Positions 1 through 8,688 of a DNA stretch of 64,000 nt are shown piece after piece. Source of the DNA: SH-MAG3 sp036374995. GTDB lineage: Bacteria > Gemmatimonadota > Gemmatimonadetes > Longimicrobiales > RSA9. The notes under the pieces were generated by a model. It was not told where the DNA came from and made no database searches. It saw nothing but the letters and a program-made list of their open reading frames with translations. The translations under genes and the position numbers were made by a program. The stretch is taken from assembly GCA_036374995.1 (NCBI GenBank), contig DASUSS010000002.1, positions 18,294 through 82,293 on the forward strand. The letters are read 5' to 3'. Within the stretch, counting starts at the first letter, position 1; every line of letters starts with the position of its first letter.

Positions 1-833
1 TCTTCGTCGGCGGCGTGCACCGCCGCGCGATCGTCGAGATCGACGGCAGCGGCGGCGTGACACCGTTCACGTCGTCGTACGAGGACCGCGGCCTGCTCGG
101 CGTGCTGGGGCTGCAGGTCGATGCGCGCCGGCGTCGGCTGTGGGTTGCGACCGCGGCCATGGCGCAGATGCAGGGCTACGATCCTGCGGAGCACACCGGC
201 CTGGCGGAAGTGAGGCGCTACGACCTCGACAGCGGTGAGCACGAGCGCACGTACCGGCCGCGGGATGATGCCGCACATGGGTTCGGTGACCTTGCCGTGG
301 ATTCCTCGACCGGCACGGTCTACGTGAGCGACGCGCGAACCGGCGCCCTGTACACGATCGAGCCGAGAGCGGACACGCTCGCAGTCCTGCTGCCGGCGGG
401 ATCGTTCGACTCGCCGCAGGGGATCGTCGTTGCGGGTGCGGGAATGCGGCTGTACGTGGCGGATTACGGTACCGGGATCTGGCGGCTGGACCTCCGCACC
501 GGGCGCTGCATACGGCTGCGTGGGCCAACGGGTGTGAGCATGCTCGGCATCGACGGTCTCGCCCTGCACGGCGACGCGCTCATCGCCGTGCAGAACTATC
601 CGCGCCCGCATCGCGTGCTGCGCCTCGCGCCGGATGCGGACGGCAATGCGATCCGGAGTGCGGCGGTGCTGTTGTCGGAGAGCGCGTGGTTCGACGAGCC
701 GACCCTCGGCACGGTCGTCGGCGATGCGTTCTACTTCGTTGCGAACAGCCAGTGGTCGAAGTTCGGTCCGGATACGATGGCGACCGCGCGCCGCCCGCCC
801 GTCATTCTCCGCCTGCCGCTCACCGGCTGGTAG
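1..833 (+). CDS. Beta-propeller (SMP-30/NHL-like) protein, 5' end outside window
   Basis: The reading frame is already open at the window edge (codons from position 3 read F-V-G-G-V-H-R-R), so the N-terminus is missing and an internal Met or GTG should not be taken as the start. The visible 270 or so residues are strings of beta-propeller blades: LWVATAAM, VYVSDARTGALYTIEP, LYVADYGTGIWRLDL, and the closing FYFVANSQWSKFG. This pattern is typical of SMP-30/gluconolactonase/strictosidine-synthase-like and NHL propellers. Such proteins may be lactonases or simply binding proteins; I cannot assign a substrate. Its 3' end overlaps by 14 bp the 3' end of the convergent NodB-like gene. Confidence 0.7.
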   Translation, partial: FVGGVHRRAIVEIDGSGGVTPFTSSYEDRGLLGVLGLQVDARRRRLWVATAAMAQMQGYDPAEHTGLAEVRRYDLDSGEHERTYRPRDDAAHGFGDLAVDSSTGTVYVSDARTGALYTIEPRADTLAVLLPAGSFDSPQGIVVAGAGMRLYVADYGTGIWRLDLRTGRCIRLRGPTGVSMLGIDGLALHGDALIAVQNYPRPHRVLRLAPDADGNAIRSAAVLLSESAWFDEPTLGTVVGDAFYFVANSQWSKFGPDTMATARRPPVILRLPLTGW

Positions 834-1689
834 CCCGGCCGCTGCCGACCGCCGACGCCAGCATCTCGTCGACGCGCACGAACGAATAGCCGCGCCGCTT
901 CAGCTCGCCGATGAGCGGTCCGAGGAGCGGATGCATCTTGTCGGTGCGGCCCGGGCCCGCCCCGACGTGCAGGAGCAGCAGGAAGCCATTCAGCCCGTCC
1001 GGGTCCGTCGTCTCGTACTCGAGGATACTCTCGTAGATGTCCAGCGACGATATGAAGCGCGGGTGGGCGTCCGGCATGTAGTCGGCGTTCGAGCGGGTGC
1101 CGGGCGTATAGTTGAACAGCACGAGACCCATGCGGTCCGCCCAGTCGACGATTTGACGGTTGTACCACTCGTACGGCGGAATGAAGAAGCGCATCTCGCT
1201 GCGCGTGCGGCCGTACTGCGCGAGATCGGCGAGGTTGCGCTCGAGATCGTCACGGAACCGAGCCTCGCCGATGAGTGTCTCGGCGCGATCGGCCCAGGAC
1301 GCGTAAAGGAGGTGCTCGTCGGAGTGCGGTCCCAGATAATGCCCGTCCTTCACGATCCGGCGCAGGTGCACCTGGAACTCCGGCGTGCGGATGAACTGGC
1401 CGGTGACGAAGAACGATGCGCTGACCTGACGCTCGCGCAGCACGTCGAGGATGCTGCCCGCGCCCTCGGCAAACTCGCCGCCGGTGAAGATCAGTGCGAT
1501 GTGCGGACGGTCGCGGGAGCCGCGGATGATGCCGCCCTCGTCATACGTCAGCTCACCCGTCGGCACCGGCCGGGCCGGCGCGGGCGCCCGCGTCGCGCAT
1601 GCGGCCCCGAGAACGGACAGCAGCATGCACGCCCGGCCGACCCGCGGGCGTGCGCGCGTGCGCCCGGTGCGACGGCCTGCGGCGATCAT
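820..1689 (-). CDS. Polysaccharide deacetylase-like (NodB-fold) protein, probably exported
   Basis: A protein of up to 289 aa with NodB-fold landmarks: FFVTGQF after the first strand, GPHSDEH (the metal His loop), FFIPPYEW, and a late LLLLHVGAGPG. In active deacetylases the first strand ends in a TFDDG-type motif with the catalytic and metal Asp. Here it reads IALIFTGGEF, so both Asp are absent and classical deacetylation is doubtful. This variant resembles a polysaccharide-deacetylase-like group with FTG.EFA motifs. The N-terminus is basic and then hydrophobic; the second Met (start at 1626, MLLSVLGAAC) would give a short signal peptide and a possible lipobox, and is a credible alternative start. 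The gene is convergent with the propeller gene. Confidence 0.7.
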   Translation of the reverse strand: MIAAGRRTGRTRARPRVGRACMLLSVLGAACATRAPAPARPVPTGELTYDEGGIIRGSRDRPHIALIFTGGEFAEGAGSILDVLRERQVSASFFVTGQFIRTPEFQVHLRRIVKDGHYLGPHSDEHLLYASWADRAETLIGEARFRDDLERNLADLAQYGRTRSEMRFFIPPYEWYNRQIVDWADRMGLVLFNYTPGTRSNADYMPDAHPRFISSLDIYESILEYETTDPDGLNGFLLLLHVGAGPGRTDKMHPLLGPLIGELKRRGYSFVRVDEMLASAVGSGRATSR

Positions 1690-1744
1690 GCGAATGTCCC
1701 GGCGAAGCCGGTGTGCCGATGGCGCCTGCGAGAAACGTTCATGC

Positions 1745-3634
1745 TCAGACGAGAGAGTGATATGCCCAGAGACCCAGAACGAGGACTGAGCCGATGAGAC
1801 CGCTGTAGCGAAGATATGCGGAGAACCGATCGCCTTGCCGGTTGCCCCGGGACGCGAGCGCGGCGGCCGCGATCGTGAGCACGCACAGGACCCACGGCAG
1901 CACGACGACCCACGCCCAGCCCGCGGGCACGCCCAGCGCGGGCACGAGCACGTTCGTGCGCGCTCCGATGACGATCGCAGCCATGACGCCGACCAGGAAG
2001 ATCAGCGCGGTCGCGGCGGCCAGCCAGATCGCGATCGCACCGAGAGGCGCGCGGCGGTGCTCCGTGCGCTGCCCGCGCAGCTCCCGGATGGGCAGCAACG
2101 TTACGGGCAGCAGGAGCAGGAGGACGGCGGCTGCGGCCGGAGCTGCCGCACGGAACGGTGCAGCGTTCGCTCGCATGACGGCGCGGCCGATCCACCGGCT
2201 CAGCACGACTCGCCGCGCGAACGGAATGGGCGCGATCGAGTCGAGACAAGCAGCATCCGGGGCCAGGTGCGGTGAGTCGAAAAAATCCCGCTGAATACGG
2301 GACATGCAGGGACTCTGGTACTCGTGACCGTGCCACGGGATCTCGAGCACACGCGCCCGCGTGAGTCCGCTCGCGAGGAAGCGCGCGTAGCGCGGCGGCG
2401 TGCGCGGATCCAGCTCGCCGACCATGATCAAGGAGGGAATGTCGGCGCGCAGCGGCTCGCCCGCCGCATCACCGTACGACTCGCCGACCCAGGCGGGGCA
2501 TCGGGTGCGGAGCCAGGGCGCCGTTTCGAGCGAGACGGGGCTGTCGTTGCAGTGAAAGGCGAGGTTCGTACCGAACGCGATGTCATCATCGGCGAACAGT
2601 GTCAGGAGCTGCGGCGCCATACCGACCACGGGATCGAAGCCGTGACGCGCGATCGTCTGGATCATCAGCGGTGCGCCGGCGGCGAGGCTGCGTGCGGTGA
2701 GCAGCTGTGCGAGCCCTTCGTTCAGTGCCCGATCATCCAGAAGGATCCAGCCCTCGGGCGCTCGGTCGGAAGTCGGGACCGGCACGCGCACGGGTGAGCG
2801 GCGCGCACGTGCCATGACGGAATCGTAGTCCTCGGCGAGTCGCGGATACGTCGCACTGCACGCGTCGAGCTGAGCACAGCGTCGGAACAGCGCGGTGAAC
2901 AGCGCTCCAGCGACATCGGCGTCGTCGCCGAGGTGAGGCAGACCCGGCGGCACGGGGCCGATCATGACGACGGCACGGATGGCGGAAGGGATCCGTCGCA
3001 TCGCCTCGGCTGCGATGCGCGATCCGTAGGACGCGCCGAGCAGGTTGACGCGCTCGACGCCGAGGCCCCGGCGCAGTACGTCGATGTCGCGCGCGGCCTG
3101 GACCGCATCGAGCAGCTCCGGGCGGGCGCCGTCGGCGAGAAGCCGTGCGCGGCACGCGGACAGCTTCGACACCAGGATGGTTTCGGCCGCGGGCGAATCG
3201 GATGTGAGCGGCGCGGCACCGTCGAGCTCGGGGCAGGTGCGTGGCTCGGAGAGGCCATGGCCGCGCGGATCGAGAATGATGAAGTCGCGGCGCTCGCGCA
3301 GCAGCGCAATGCGCGCCGAGCGCGCGGCATCCGCCGTCCATGGCCCGACCGCGGACATGCCGGGCCCGCCCGGGATGAAGATGATCGGATCGGGCGCAGG
3401 CTCGGCGGCGCGCGCCGGCAGCACGCTGAACGCGAGCCGGAGGGTTCGCGAAGCGGGGTCGTCGTGATCCTGCGGTACCTCGATGTAGCCGAACCGGATG
3501 CTGTCGCGCAGGCTCGGCGGCAGCTCGAACGGTGGAGCGGCGAGCTCGATCCGCGCGTCGCGCGGCGGCTCAGCCTGCGGCGGCGGCGGCCCGGCCTGCG
3601 CGGCCAGCAGCGTCAGGACGACGACGACCCCCAT
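1745..3634 (-). CDS. Exported alpha/beta hydrolase (peptidase S33/TAP-like) with C-terminal membrane segments
   Basis: 629 aa. After a short signal peptide the fold shows the oxyanion region IIFIPGGPGMS (about residues 84-94), the strand-turn FIILDPRGHGLSEP, and the nucleophile elbow GASYGS with Ser near 202. A late Asp (VGELDPRTPP) and His (WHGHEYQSPC) complete the triad, and the order matches proline-iminopeptidase/TAP-type S33 hydrolases. The last 130 residues hold about four hydrophobic segments, an unusual addition to a soluble hydrolase that would anchor the enzyme in the membrane. The substrate is unknown. The start lies 11 bp downstream of the DinB gene stop, so the two are probably co-transcribed. 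Confidence 0.75.
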   Translation of the reverse strand: MGVVVVLTLLAAQAGPPPPQAEPPRDARIELAAPPFELPPSLRDSIRFGYIEVPQDHDDPASRTLRLAFSVLPARAAEPAPDPIIFIPGGPGMSAVGPWTADAARSARIALLRERRDFIILDPRGHGLSEPRTCPELDGAAPLTSDSPAAETILVSKLSACRARLLADGARPELLDAVQAARDIDVLRRGLGVERVNLLGASYGSRIAAEAMRRIPSAIRAVVMIGPVPPGLPHLGDDADVAGALFTALFRRCAQLDACSATYPRLAEDYDSVMARARRSPVRVPVPTSDRAPEGWILLDDRALNEGLAQLLTARSLAAGAPLMIQTIARHGFDPVVGMAPQLLTLFADDDIAFGTNLAFHCNDSPVSLETAPWLRTRCPAWVGESYGDAAGEPLRADIPSLIMVGELDPRTPPRYARFLASGLTRARVLEIPWHGHEYQSPCMSRIQRDFFDSPHLAPDAACLDSIAPIPFARRVVLSRWIGRAVMRANAAPFRAAAPAAAAVLLLLLPVTLLPIRELRGQRTEHRRAPLGAIAIWLAAATALIFLVGVMAAIVIGARTNVLVPALGVPAGWAWVVVLPWVLCVLTIAAAALASRGNRQGDRFSAYLRYSGLIGSVLVLGLWAYHSLV

Positions 3635-3645
3635 GCATCACCCGG

Positions 3646-4239
3646 TCAGCGACTCCACGGCGGCACGACGCCGTTCGTGCGCGCATAGGCGATCAGCTGT
3701 CCGAGATGCTCGTGCAGATGCGTTGTGGTCATGACCCAGAGGTCGAGCCCACTCATGCGGCTGCCGAACAGGTCGAGCTCGCGCGCGAGGAACGCTTCGT
3801 CCGACTGCTCGACCGCGGTGCGCAGGTGCGCGAACGACGCCCGCATTTCCTGCAGCGCTTCGGCCTTCGTCGCGCTGCGCGTCTCGAATGCCTGGACCGT
3901 CGGGTACTCGCCGGCACGGATGCCCGTCGCTTCAGGTGCGGCGACGCCCTTCGCGGTCGGCAGGAAATAGTTGTCGGCCGCGATGTGCATCACGACCTCG
4001 CCCGTCGAGCGAACGCCCGCGCCCGGCCGCCAGGCGTACGCCGCGTCGGGCATCGCCTCGGCCAGACCGGTCAGCTTCTCCTCGACCGCGGCCAGATCGC
4101 GCAGCAGCGCGTCAATGGCAGCGGGCCGGGCGCCGTGATGCGCGGATGGATGCGCCTGCGCCCGGACGGCGGCAGGTGCGAGACTCGTCGCGAACAGTGC
4201 CGCGATGGTGACGTAACGAAGTCGACGGTTGGATCGCAT
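3646..4239 (-). CDS. DinB-family protein with signal peptide
   Basis: 197 aa. The N-terminus (RRLRYVTIAALFATSLAPAAVRAQA) is a Sec signal with a likely cleavage after AQA. The rest is a four-helix DinB/YfiT-like bundle with metal-binding His positions in VVMHIAADN and in THLHEHLGQLIAYAR near the C-terminus. DinB proteins are usually cytoplasmic thiol transferases or metal-dependent enzymes, so export is notable; exported DinB proteins do occur in this kind of genome. It is the first gene of a two-gene unit with the S33-like hydrolase and is divergent from the next gene, leaving about 160 bp (4240-4397) for both promoters. Confidence 0.75.
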   Translation of the reverse strand: MRSNRRLRYVTIAALFATSLAPAAVRAQAHPSAHHGARPAAIDALLRDLAAVEEKLTGLAEAMPDAAYAWRPGAGVRSTGEVVMHIAADNYFLPTAKGVAAPEATGIRAGEYPTVQAFETRSATKAEALQEMRASFAHLRTAVEQSDEAFLARELDLFGSRMSGLDLWVMTTTHLHEHLGQLIAYARTNGVVPPWSR

Positions 4240-4397
4240 GGCAGTGCTCCGGCAGGAGTTTTTGTGCGTTTCCCAGGAAGATCCCGTCTTGCCCGGGTGT
4301 CAGCAAGTGCCCTGCGGCGACTCGTCGTCGTTCCGGCATCGCCTGTACCCGATCCGGCGCGACGAGGAACGGTACCATGGTCCTGAAAGGAGGCCGC

Positions 4398-4904
4398 ATG
4401 CACAGATCCCGCATCGTCTGCACAGCTGCCCTCGCCTTCGCACTGTTCGCAGCGGCCGGGCCACTCGCCGCACAGAACGGCCGCGGCTGCACGGAGCCGA
4501 TCCATCGGGCGTTCGATTTCTGGATCGGCGAGTGGGAGGTCCGGCTCGAGAACGGGTCGGTCGCAGGCCGCAACACGATCCGCGCGATGGCGGGCGGATG
4601 CGGTCTGGCCGAGAGCTGGCGCGGCGCGTCCGGCACCGTCGGCGAGAGCCTGAACCATTACGACCCTGCGGACGGGCAGTGGCACCAGCTCTGGATCGAC
4701 AGCTCGGGCCTCGTCCTTCGGCTCGCAGGATCGCCGATCGACGGCGGCATGCGGCTCGAGAGCCGGCCGCGCGACGGTGCGCCAGTGAACCGCATCACGT
4801 GGACGCTCCTCGAGGACGGCCGCGTCCGCCAGCTGTGGGAGGTCTCGTCCGACGGGGGCGGCACATGGCAGGTGGTGTTCGACGGATACTATGTGAAGCA
4901 GTGA
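4398..4904 (+). CDS. Secreted DUF1579-like/lipocalin-like protein
   Basis: 168 aa from the ATG at 4398. That start is chosen over the ATG at 4377 because AAAGGAGG ends six bases before it, a near-perfect ribosome binding site. The N-terminus is a signal peptide ending around PLAAQ. The mature part begins FDFWIGEWEV and contains several short beta strands and YDPADGQWHQLWID, the pattern of DUF1579-type proteins, which are small beta-barrels of unknown role. There is no enzyme motif. The gene stands alone on the plus strand. Confidence 0.65.
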   Translation: MHRSRIVCTAALAFALFAAAGPLAAQNGRGCTEPIHRAFDFWIGEWEVRLENGSVAGRNTIRAMAGGCGLAESWRGASGTVGESLNHYDPADGQWHQLWIDSSGLVLRLAGSPIDGGMRLESRPRDGAPVNRITWTLLEDGRVRQLWEVSSDGGGTWQVVFDGYYVKQ

Positions 4905-5097
4905 TACGGGGTGTGGCGCGGAGCGTGTCGGGCGCGAGCATCCCTGCGCGCACGTCGGGGGCGGGATCGGGCTCGGGGTCGCATGGTTCGGGTCGGGTCC
5001 GGGGGCCCAGCGGGCGAATCCGGCGGGTGTTTCGGACCGAGGCGCAGATCGGAGCGGTGGCCGAGGATACCGGGCGCGGTGCGGTCGGCGATTTAAG

Positions 5098-5116
5098 CGG
5101 GCGCTAAGCGCGCCCG
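5098..5116 (+). terminator. GC-rich hairpin between two plus-strand genes
   Basis: CGGGCGC and GCGCCCG form a perfect 7-bp stem with a 5-nt loop (TAAGC). It lies about 190 bp after the stop of the DUF1579-like gene and 80 bp before the next start. There is no T-run, so it could be a terminator or a leader structure of the downstream gene. The rest of 4905-5197 is GC-rich with no recognisable gene. Confidence 0.35.
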
Positions 5117-5197
5117 ACTAACCTCCTTCCGGCGGCGAGGCTGCCGATCCGCGCGCAGCGCGGTCTTCGCGAACAACCGGACCTACTGGAGTCATAT

Positions 5198-6067
5198 ATG
5201 TTTCGTCGGATCACCACGGCTGCGGCGCTGCTGGCGGCGTCCGTGGCAGCGTGCGACAGCGCGGGGCCTGCGGAGCCGCGGCCGCAACCGCCGCTCCACA
5301 GCGGCGTCTGGCACCTTCACCAGGCCGATGGCGGGCCGCCCCCGGTTCTGGTGGCACAGGAGAACGTCGACGGCCGCGTGCGGCGGACGTTCCTGGATTC
5401 CGCGACGCTCCGCATCACGATGGACGGGCACTGGGACCAGCAGCTGTTCCTCGAGACGTGGGAGGATGACGGCCCGATCAATGGCTTCACGGAGAGCGAC
5501 GGCGGCCCCTGGATCCCGACGGATACCGGGTACCTGCTCATCTCGGACGTGCACGGGTCGAGGCGCCTCGTGCGAAACCCGGCAATGGACTCCATGGCCC
5601 TGACGCTCCGGGTGGAGGGATCCGCCGCCATGCGCCAGGCGACGCTGCGCCGTACCGCGCCGCCGCCACTGCTCACGGCAGAGTGGCGTGCGACTCACGT
5701 GCGGGGGCAGCCCGTCCCGGACGCGATGTACACCTGGCCCGTCGACTCGATCGGTGGCGAGCCGGTCAGTGTGCACTGGGTGGTGGATTCCGCGCGCATC
5801 GCCCTCCATCCGACCGGACGCTACGTGCACCGGGTGTGGGTGACCCAGTGGGTCGGCGACCCGGGCGGTCCGCCGCTCCATCCCACGCTGCGTTTCTACC
5901 ACGGCGACTTCGGCGAGTGGAATCGCTCCGGCACCTCACTCGGCTTCGTCTCGCACTGGCTGCAGAACCACACGATGACGGGATCGTTCGGCACCGACGG
6001 CGTGCTGCGCATGGAGCACGGGTTCAGCCATGGAGATACGGCCGTGGATTTCCGTTACGGCCGGTAG
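5198..6067 (+). CDS. Lipoprotein of unknown function with an internal duplication
   Basis: 289 aa. The lipobox SVAAC gives a clear lipoprotein start, so the mature protein is about 271 aa and probably outer-membrane anchored. I do not recognise the family. Two halves look related. The first begins SGVWHLHQADGGPPP and runs to a beta-rich TFLDSATLRITMDGHW. The second begins LTAEWRATHVRGQPVP and runs to ARIALHPTGRYVHRVWVTQW. Each half looks like a small lipocalin- or META-like barrel. The gene ends 35 bp before a long inverted-repeat element and is convergent with the haem cluster. Confidence 0.55.
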   Translation: MFRRITTAAALLAASVAACDSAGPAEPRPQPPLHSGVWHLHQADGGPPPVLVAQENVDGRVRRTFLDSATLRITMDGHWDQQLFLETWEDDGPINGFTESDGGPWIPTDTGYLLISDVHGSRRLVRNPAMDSMALTLRVEGSAAMRQATLRRTAPPPLLTAEWRATHVRGQPVPDAMYTWPVDSIGGEPVSVHWVVDSARIALHPTGRYVHRVWVTQWVGDPGGPPLHPTLRFYHGDFGEWNRSGTSLGFVSHWLQNHTMTGSFGTDGVLRMEHGFSHGDTAVDFRYGR

Positions 6068-6101
6068 GCGGGAGCGCGGGCGCGGCCCGCGGGCGCGGCC
6101 C

Positions 6102-6326
6102 GCGGACGCGGCACCAGAATTCCATTATGGCGCAGCCGGGCAGATTCCCGCCCCAGGCGCCTGGTGATCGAACGGAGGAGAGCGCGAGCGGAGCGGCGCG
6201 GTGTGTCGGACCTCCGCACTCCGCGGGAGCACCTGGTCCCGTCCACCTGCTCCTTGTCACCAACGGTTGTGCCCGGGGGAGGCAATGTCCGGATCAGCCA
6301 AAACGGAATTCTGGTGCCGCGTCCGC
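6102..6326. repeat. Paired inverted-repeat element, copy 1 (CGCGG subtype)
   Basis: The left arm starts GCGGACGCGGCACCAGAATT at 6102; the right arm ends at 6326 with its reverse complement. The arms match over the first 22 bases and then diverge gradually (ATTATGG against GTTTTGG). About 170 bp of non-repeated sequence lies between. It sits in the space between two convergent genes, whose stops are at 6067 (plus strand) and 6341 (minus strand). There is no open frame for a transposase, so it is a non-autonomous MITE- or REPIN-like element. Confidence 0.85.
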
Positions 6327-6340
6327 GTGCCCGTCCGCGT

Positions 6341-7753
6341 TCACTGCGTCCCGATTCGTGCAGCCGCACCCTCACCTCGACGCATGACTCGGCGATGGAA
6401 CGCGTCCGGCATGTCCTGCTGGAAGAGCGGCTCGCGCCATGTGTAATGGCAGTAGGTGCACTGACCCATGCGCGGCATGCGGCCGATGTCGGGGCGGGCG
6501 GGAGCCGTTCGTCCCGCGGCGGTCCAGGCGGCGGCCGCGTGAGTGAGTGCTTCGTTCAGCGCGCGGTGTGAGAGCGGCAGGTTGTGCGCGGCGTCGCCGT
6601 CGCGGACGAAGCGGAGCAGTGAGTCGGCGGCTGCGGCATGGGCTCGCGCGCTGTCGCCGGATGCGGAACGCGCGAACGCGAATGCGGTGGCGATGTACTC
6701 CGCGATCTGCGCGGTACGTTCCGCGGTGCCGCGCTCCCACCAGCCGAGCACCGTCGCATACTCGGGGGAGTGACAGCTGACGCAGCTGGTGCGCGTGGCC
6801 GCACCGTCGGCGGTCTGGACGTGACAGGAACGGCACGTCAAGCCGAGCAGGAACTTGTCGCTCGGTGCGGCCGCGAGGCCGGCGGGAGCGGCGCCGAGCA
6901 TGAGGCGCTGTTCGGCGGCGTGCACGTCCGTGTGGCAGGCGTTGCACGTCGCCGGTTCGAAATCCATGCCCGCAGGCACGTCGTGGACGGTTGCGTGGCA
7001 CTGCGTGCAGCTCAGCCGGACACCGGTGCTCATCGACACGATGCGGTGCGACACGTCCTCGTGGCAGCTGCTGCACGCAACGCCCGTGTGCGACGGGTGC
7101 AGATCGCGCCCCGCGCCCCGTTCCATCACATCCTCCGCGGCGGCGTGACATGCGACGCAGACTGCGCCGTGCACGCGCGTTTCGGGACGGCCGACGTCAT
7201 AGTGACAGCGGACGCACTCGCCGCCGATCCACGGCAGATCCGAATGCATGAGCGGTACGCTCTGGCTCGTGAGCGCGACGTGGGCGGGGTCCGTGTGACA
7301 GAGACGGCAGTCGTCCGCACCGCTGCCATCGAGGCTCGCGGCGTGACAGAGCGCGCAGCCGGTGGTCGTGACGTCGAGCTCGAGGTCGCCGCGCGCGTGC
7401 GTATGACAGGATGCACAGCCGGCCGCGGTGGCGCTGTCGCCGGCGTGATTCTCGTGCTCGAGCGGGATCGCGCCGAGCGACACGGTGCGGGCCGCGCCGG
7501 ACTCGTGGCAGTCCATGCAGGCGTCGTCGCTCGCGGCGGGGATGTCGCGTGCGATCGCGGCACCGTCGTGGCAGCGGGCGCAGGCGAGGCCGGCGTGGGC
7601 GCCGTCCGACATCGGCGCGCCCTGATCGGACGCGGTGTCCGCGCCGGCTGCGCCCGACGCGACTGCGGCCGGATGTTCGTCCGACTGCCCGGCGCAGCCG
7701 CCGAGTGCGAGCGCCAGTGCGGCGAGTCCGGTCAGCAGAAGGCGACGGCCCAC
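6341..7753 (-). CDS. 13-haem cytochrome c lipoprotein
   Basis: 470 aa from the GTG at 7753, which lies inside the 3' end of the cytochrome b gene (22-bp overlap) and leads into VGRRLLLTGLAALALALGGC, a lipoprotein signal with lipobox ALGGC. I count 13 CxxCH motifs, from CARCH and CMDCH near the N-terminus to CTYCH near the C-terminus. The first twelve are packed in about 270 residues; a cysteine-free helical stretch of about 100 residues precedes the last. Decahaem and larger cytochromes of this kind carry electrons across the periplasm or to the cell surface. It is the last gene of the cytochrome b operon, and an outer-membrane-anchored haem wire is the simplest reading. Confidence 0.85.
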   Translation of the reverse strand: MGRRLLLTGLAALALALGGCAGQSDEHPAAVASGAAGADTASDQGAPMSDGAHAGLACARCHDGAAIARDIPAASDDACMDCHESGAARTVSLGAIPLEHENHAGDSATAAGCASCHTHARGDLELDVTTTGCALCHAASLDGSGADDCRLCHTDPAHVALTSQSVPLMHSDLPWIGGECVRCHYDVGRPETRVHGAVCVACHAAAEDVMERGAGRDLHPSHTGVACSSCHEDVSHRIVSMSTGVRLSCTQCHATVHDVPAGMDFEPATCNACHTDVHAAEQRLMLGAAPAGLAAAPSDKFLLGLTCRSCHVQTADGAATRTSCVSCHSPEYATVLGWWERGTAERTAQIAEYIATAFAFARSASGDSARAHAAAADSLLRFVRDGDAAHNLPLSHRALNEALTHAAAAWTAAGRTAPARPDIGRMPRMGQCTYCHYTWREPLFQQDMPDAFHRRVMRRGEGAAARIGTQ

Positions 7754-8688
7754 AGGATCATCCCTATGCACATGATACCCACGCCCAGCGCGATGAAGCC
7801 GAGCACGGCGGAGACGATGCTCGCGGTGCGCGACGGCGGCGGTGCGGGCGCATCGACGACGGCCTCGCGCGACGGCGGCGGCGCGGGCGCATCGACGACG
7901 GCCTCGCGCGACGGCGCCGGCCGGAGCGCGAGCTCCTCCGCCAGCTCCGGATGCTCCTCCTCCATGTACTGCATGGTCGCGCGACCGTGGAACATCACCG
8001 CGTCGAGCGGGAACTTGTCCGGTCTCAGGTGCACATTGAAGAAGTGCACGATGAAGATGAAACAGGCGGCAATGAGCGCCTCGAAGCCGTGGAAGACGGT
8101 GGCGACGTTGAACCACCAGCCGGGCAGCCAGCGCGAGAACAGCTCGGGGAACCACAGGACGATGCCGCTCCCGCCGATGATCACCAGGCCCCACACCTCA
8201 CCGAAGAAGTCCAGCTTCTCCAGGTAGCCGTAGCGCCCGAAGCGCGGCCGGTCGCGGCCGGTGAAGTACCACTTCCACTGCTTCAGGAAGTCCTTCGCGT
8301 CCTGGGGGTGCGGCACGAGGCTGTCGCTGCCCCACAGCATGCGCTTCGGGTTCGGCGAGCGCACGACGCGCACGATCAGGTAGACGGCGAACACGAGGCT
8401 GTAGGCGACCATCACGACCGCCGCGACGCGGTGGATGATCCCGGCCATGTGCACGCCGCCCCAGAGCCGCATCAGCTCGCTCGCGAACGGTGCGCAGGCA
8501 TAGCGCAGCGGCAGCCCGGTGAGCACGAGGATGTAGAACGTGGACAGCGCGAGCCCGTGGACCAGGCGGTTGAAGAGCGTGAACCGCCAGACGTACGGTC
8601 CGGCGCCGCGCTGTGCGGTGTCGAGCGGCTGGAGCGCCGGATAGGCCATGCCCGGCCCCTGTGCGGGCGTGCGATCGTGCTCAGTCAC
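7732..8688 (-). CDS. Dihaem cytochrome b membrane subunit (FdnI/HyaC/b561-like)
   Basis: About 318 aa from the GTG at 8688, chosen because GTG and the upstream stop share an 8-bp overlap; an alternative start at 8715 adds 9 residues. Four main membrane helices carry the expected His positions: FNRLVHGLALSTFYILVLTG, HMAGIIHRVAAV, VFHGFEALIAACF and IVHFFNVHLRP. This is the pattern of cytochrome b subunits of formate dehydrogenase or Ni-Fe hydrogenase, which pass electrons between the quinone pool and a periplasmic partner. A Pro-rich linker holds a 13-residue sequence twice, and a final hydrophobic segment ends the protein. It is sandwiched between two multihaem genes, so those are its likely partners. 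Confidence 0.85.
   Translation of the reverse strand: MTEHDRTPAQGPGMAYPALQPLDTAQRGAGPYVWRFTLFNRLVHGLALSTFYILVLTGLPLRYACAPFASELMRLWGGVHMAGIIHRVAAVVMVAYSLVFAVYLIVRVVRSPNPKRMLWGSDSLVPHPQDAKDFLKQWKWYFTGRDRPRFGRYGYLEKLDFFGEVWGLVIIGGSGIVLWFPELFSRWLPGWWFNVATVFHGFEALIAACFIFIVHFFNVHLRPDKFPLDAVMFHGRATMQYMEEEHPELAEELALRPAPSREAVVDAPAPPPSREAVVDAPAPPPSRTASIVSAVLGFIALGVGIMCIGMILWAVAFC
7828..7905 (-). repeat. 39-bp tandem duplication inside the cytochrome b gene
   Basis: Two adjacent 39-bp units differ at one base and encode SREAVVDAPAPPP twice in the linker before the last hydrophobic segment; a third partial unit follows. The length is a multiple of three, so copy number can change without breaking the frame. 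Confidence 0.85.

Noticed and set aside
6638..8227. 529-codon open frame on the plus strand
   Set aside because: Antisense to the 13-haem gene; apparent motifs are complements of CxxCH codons.
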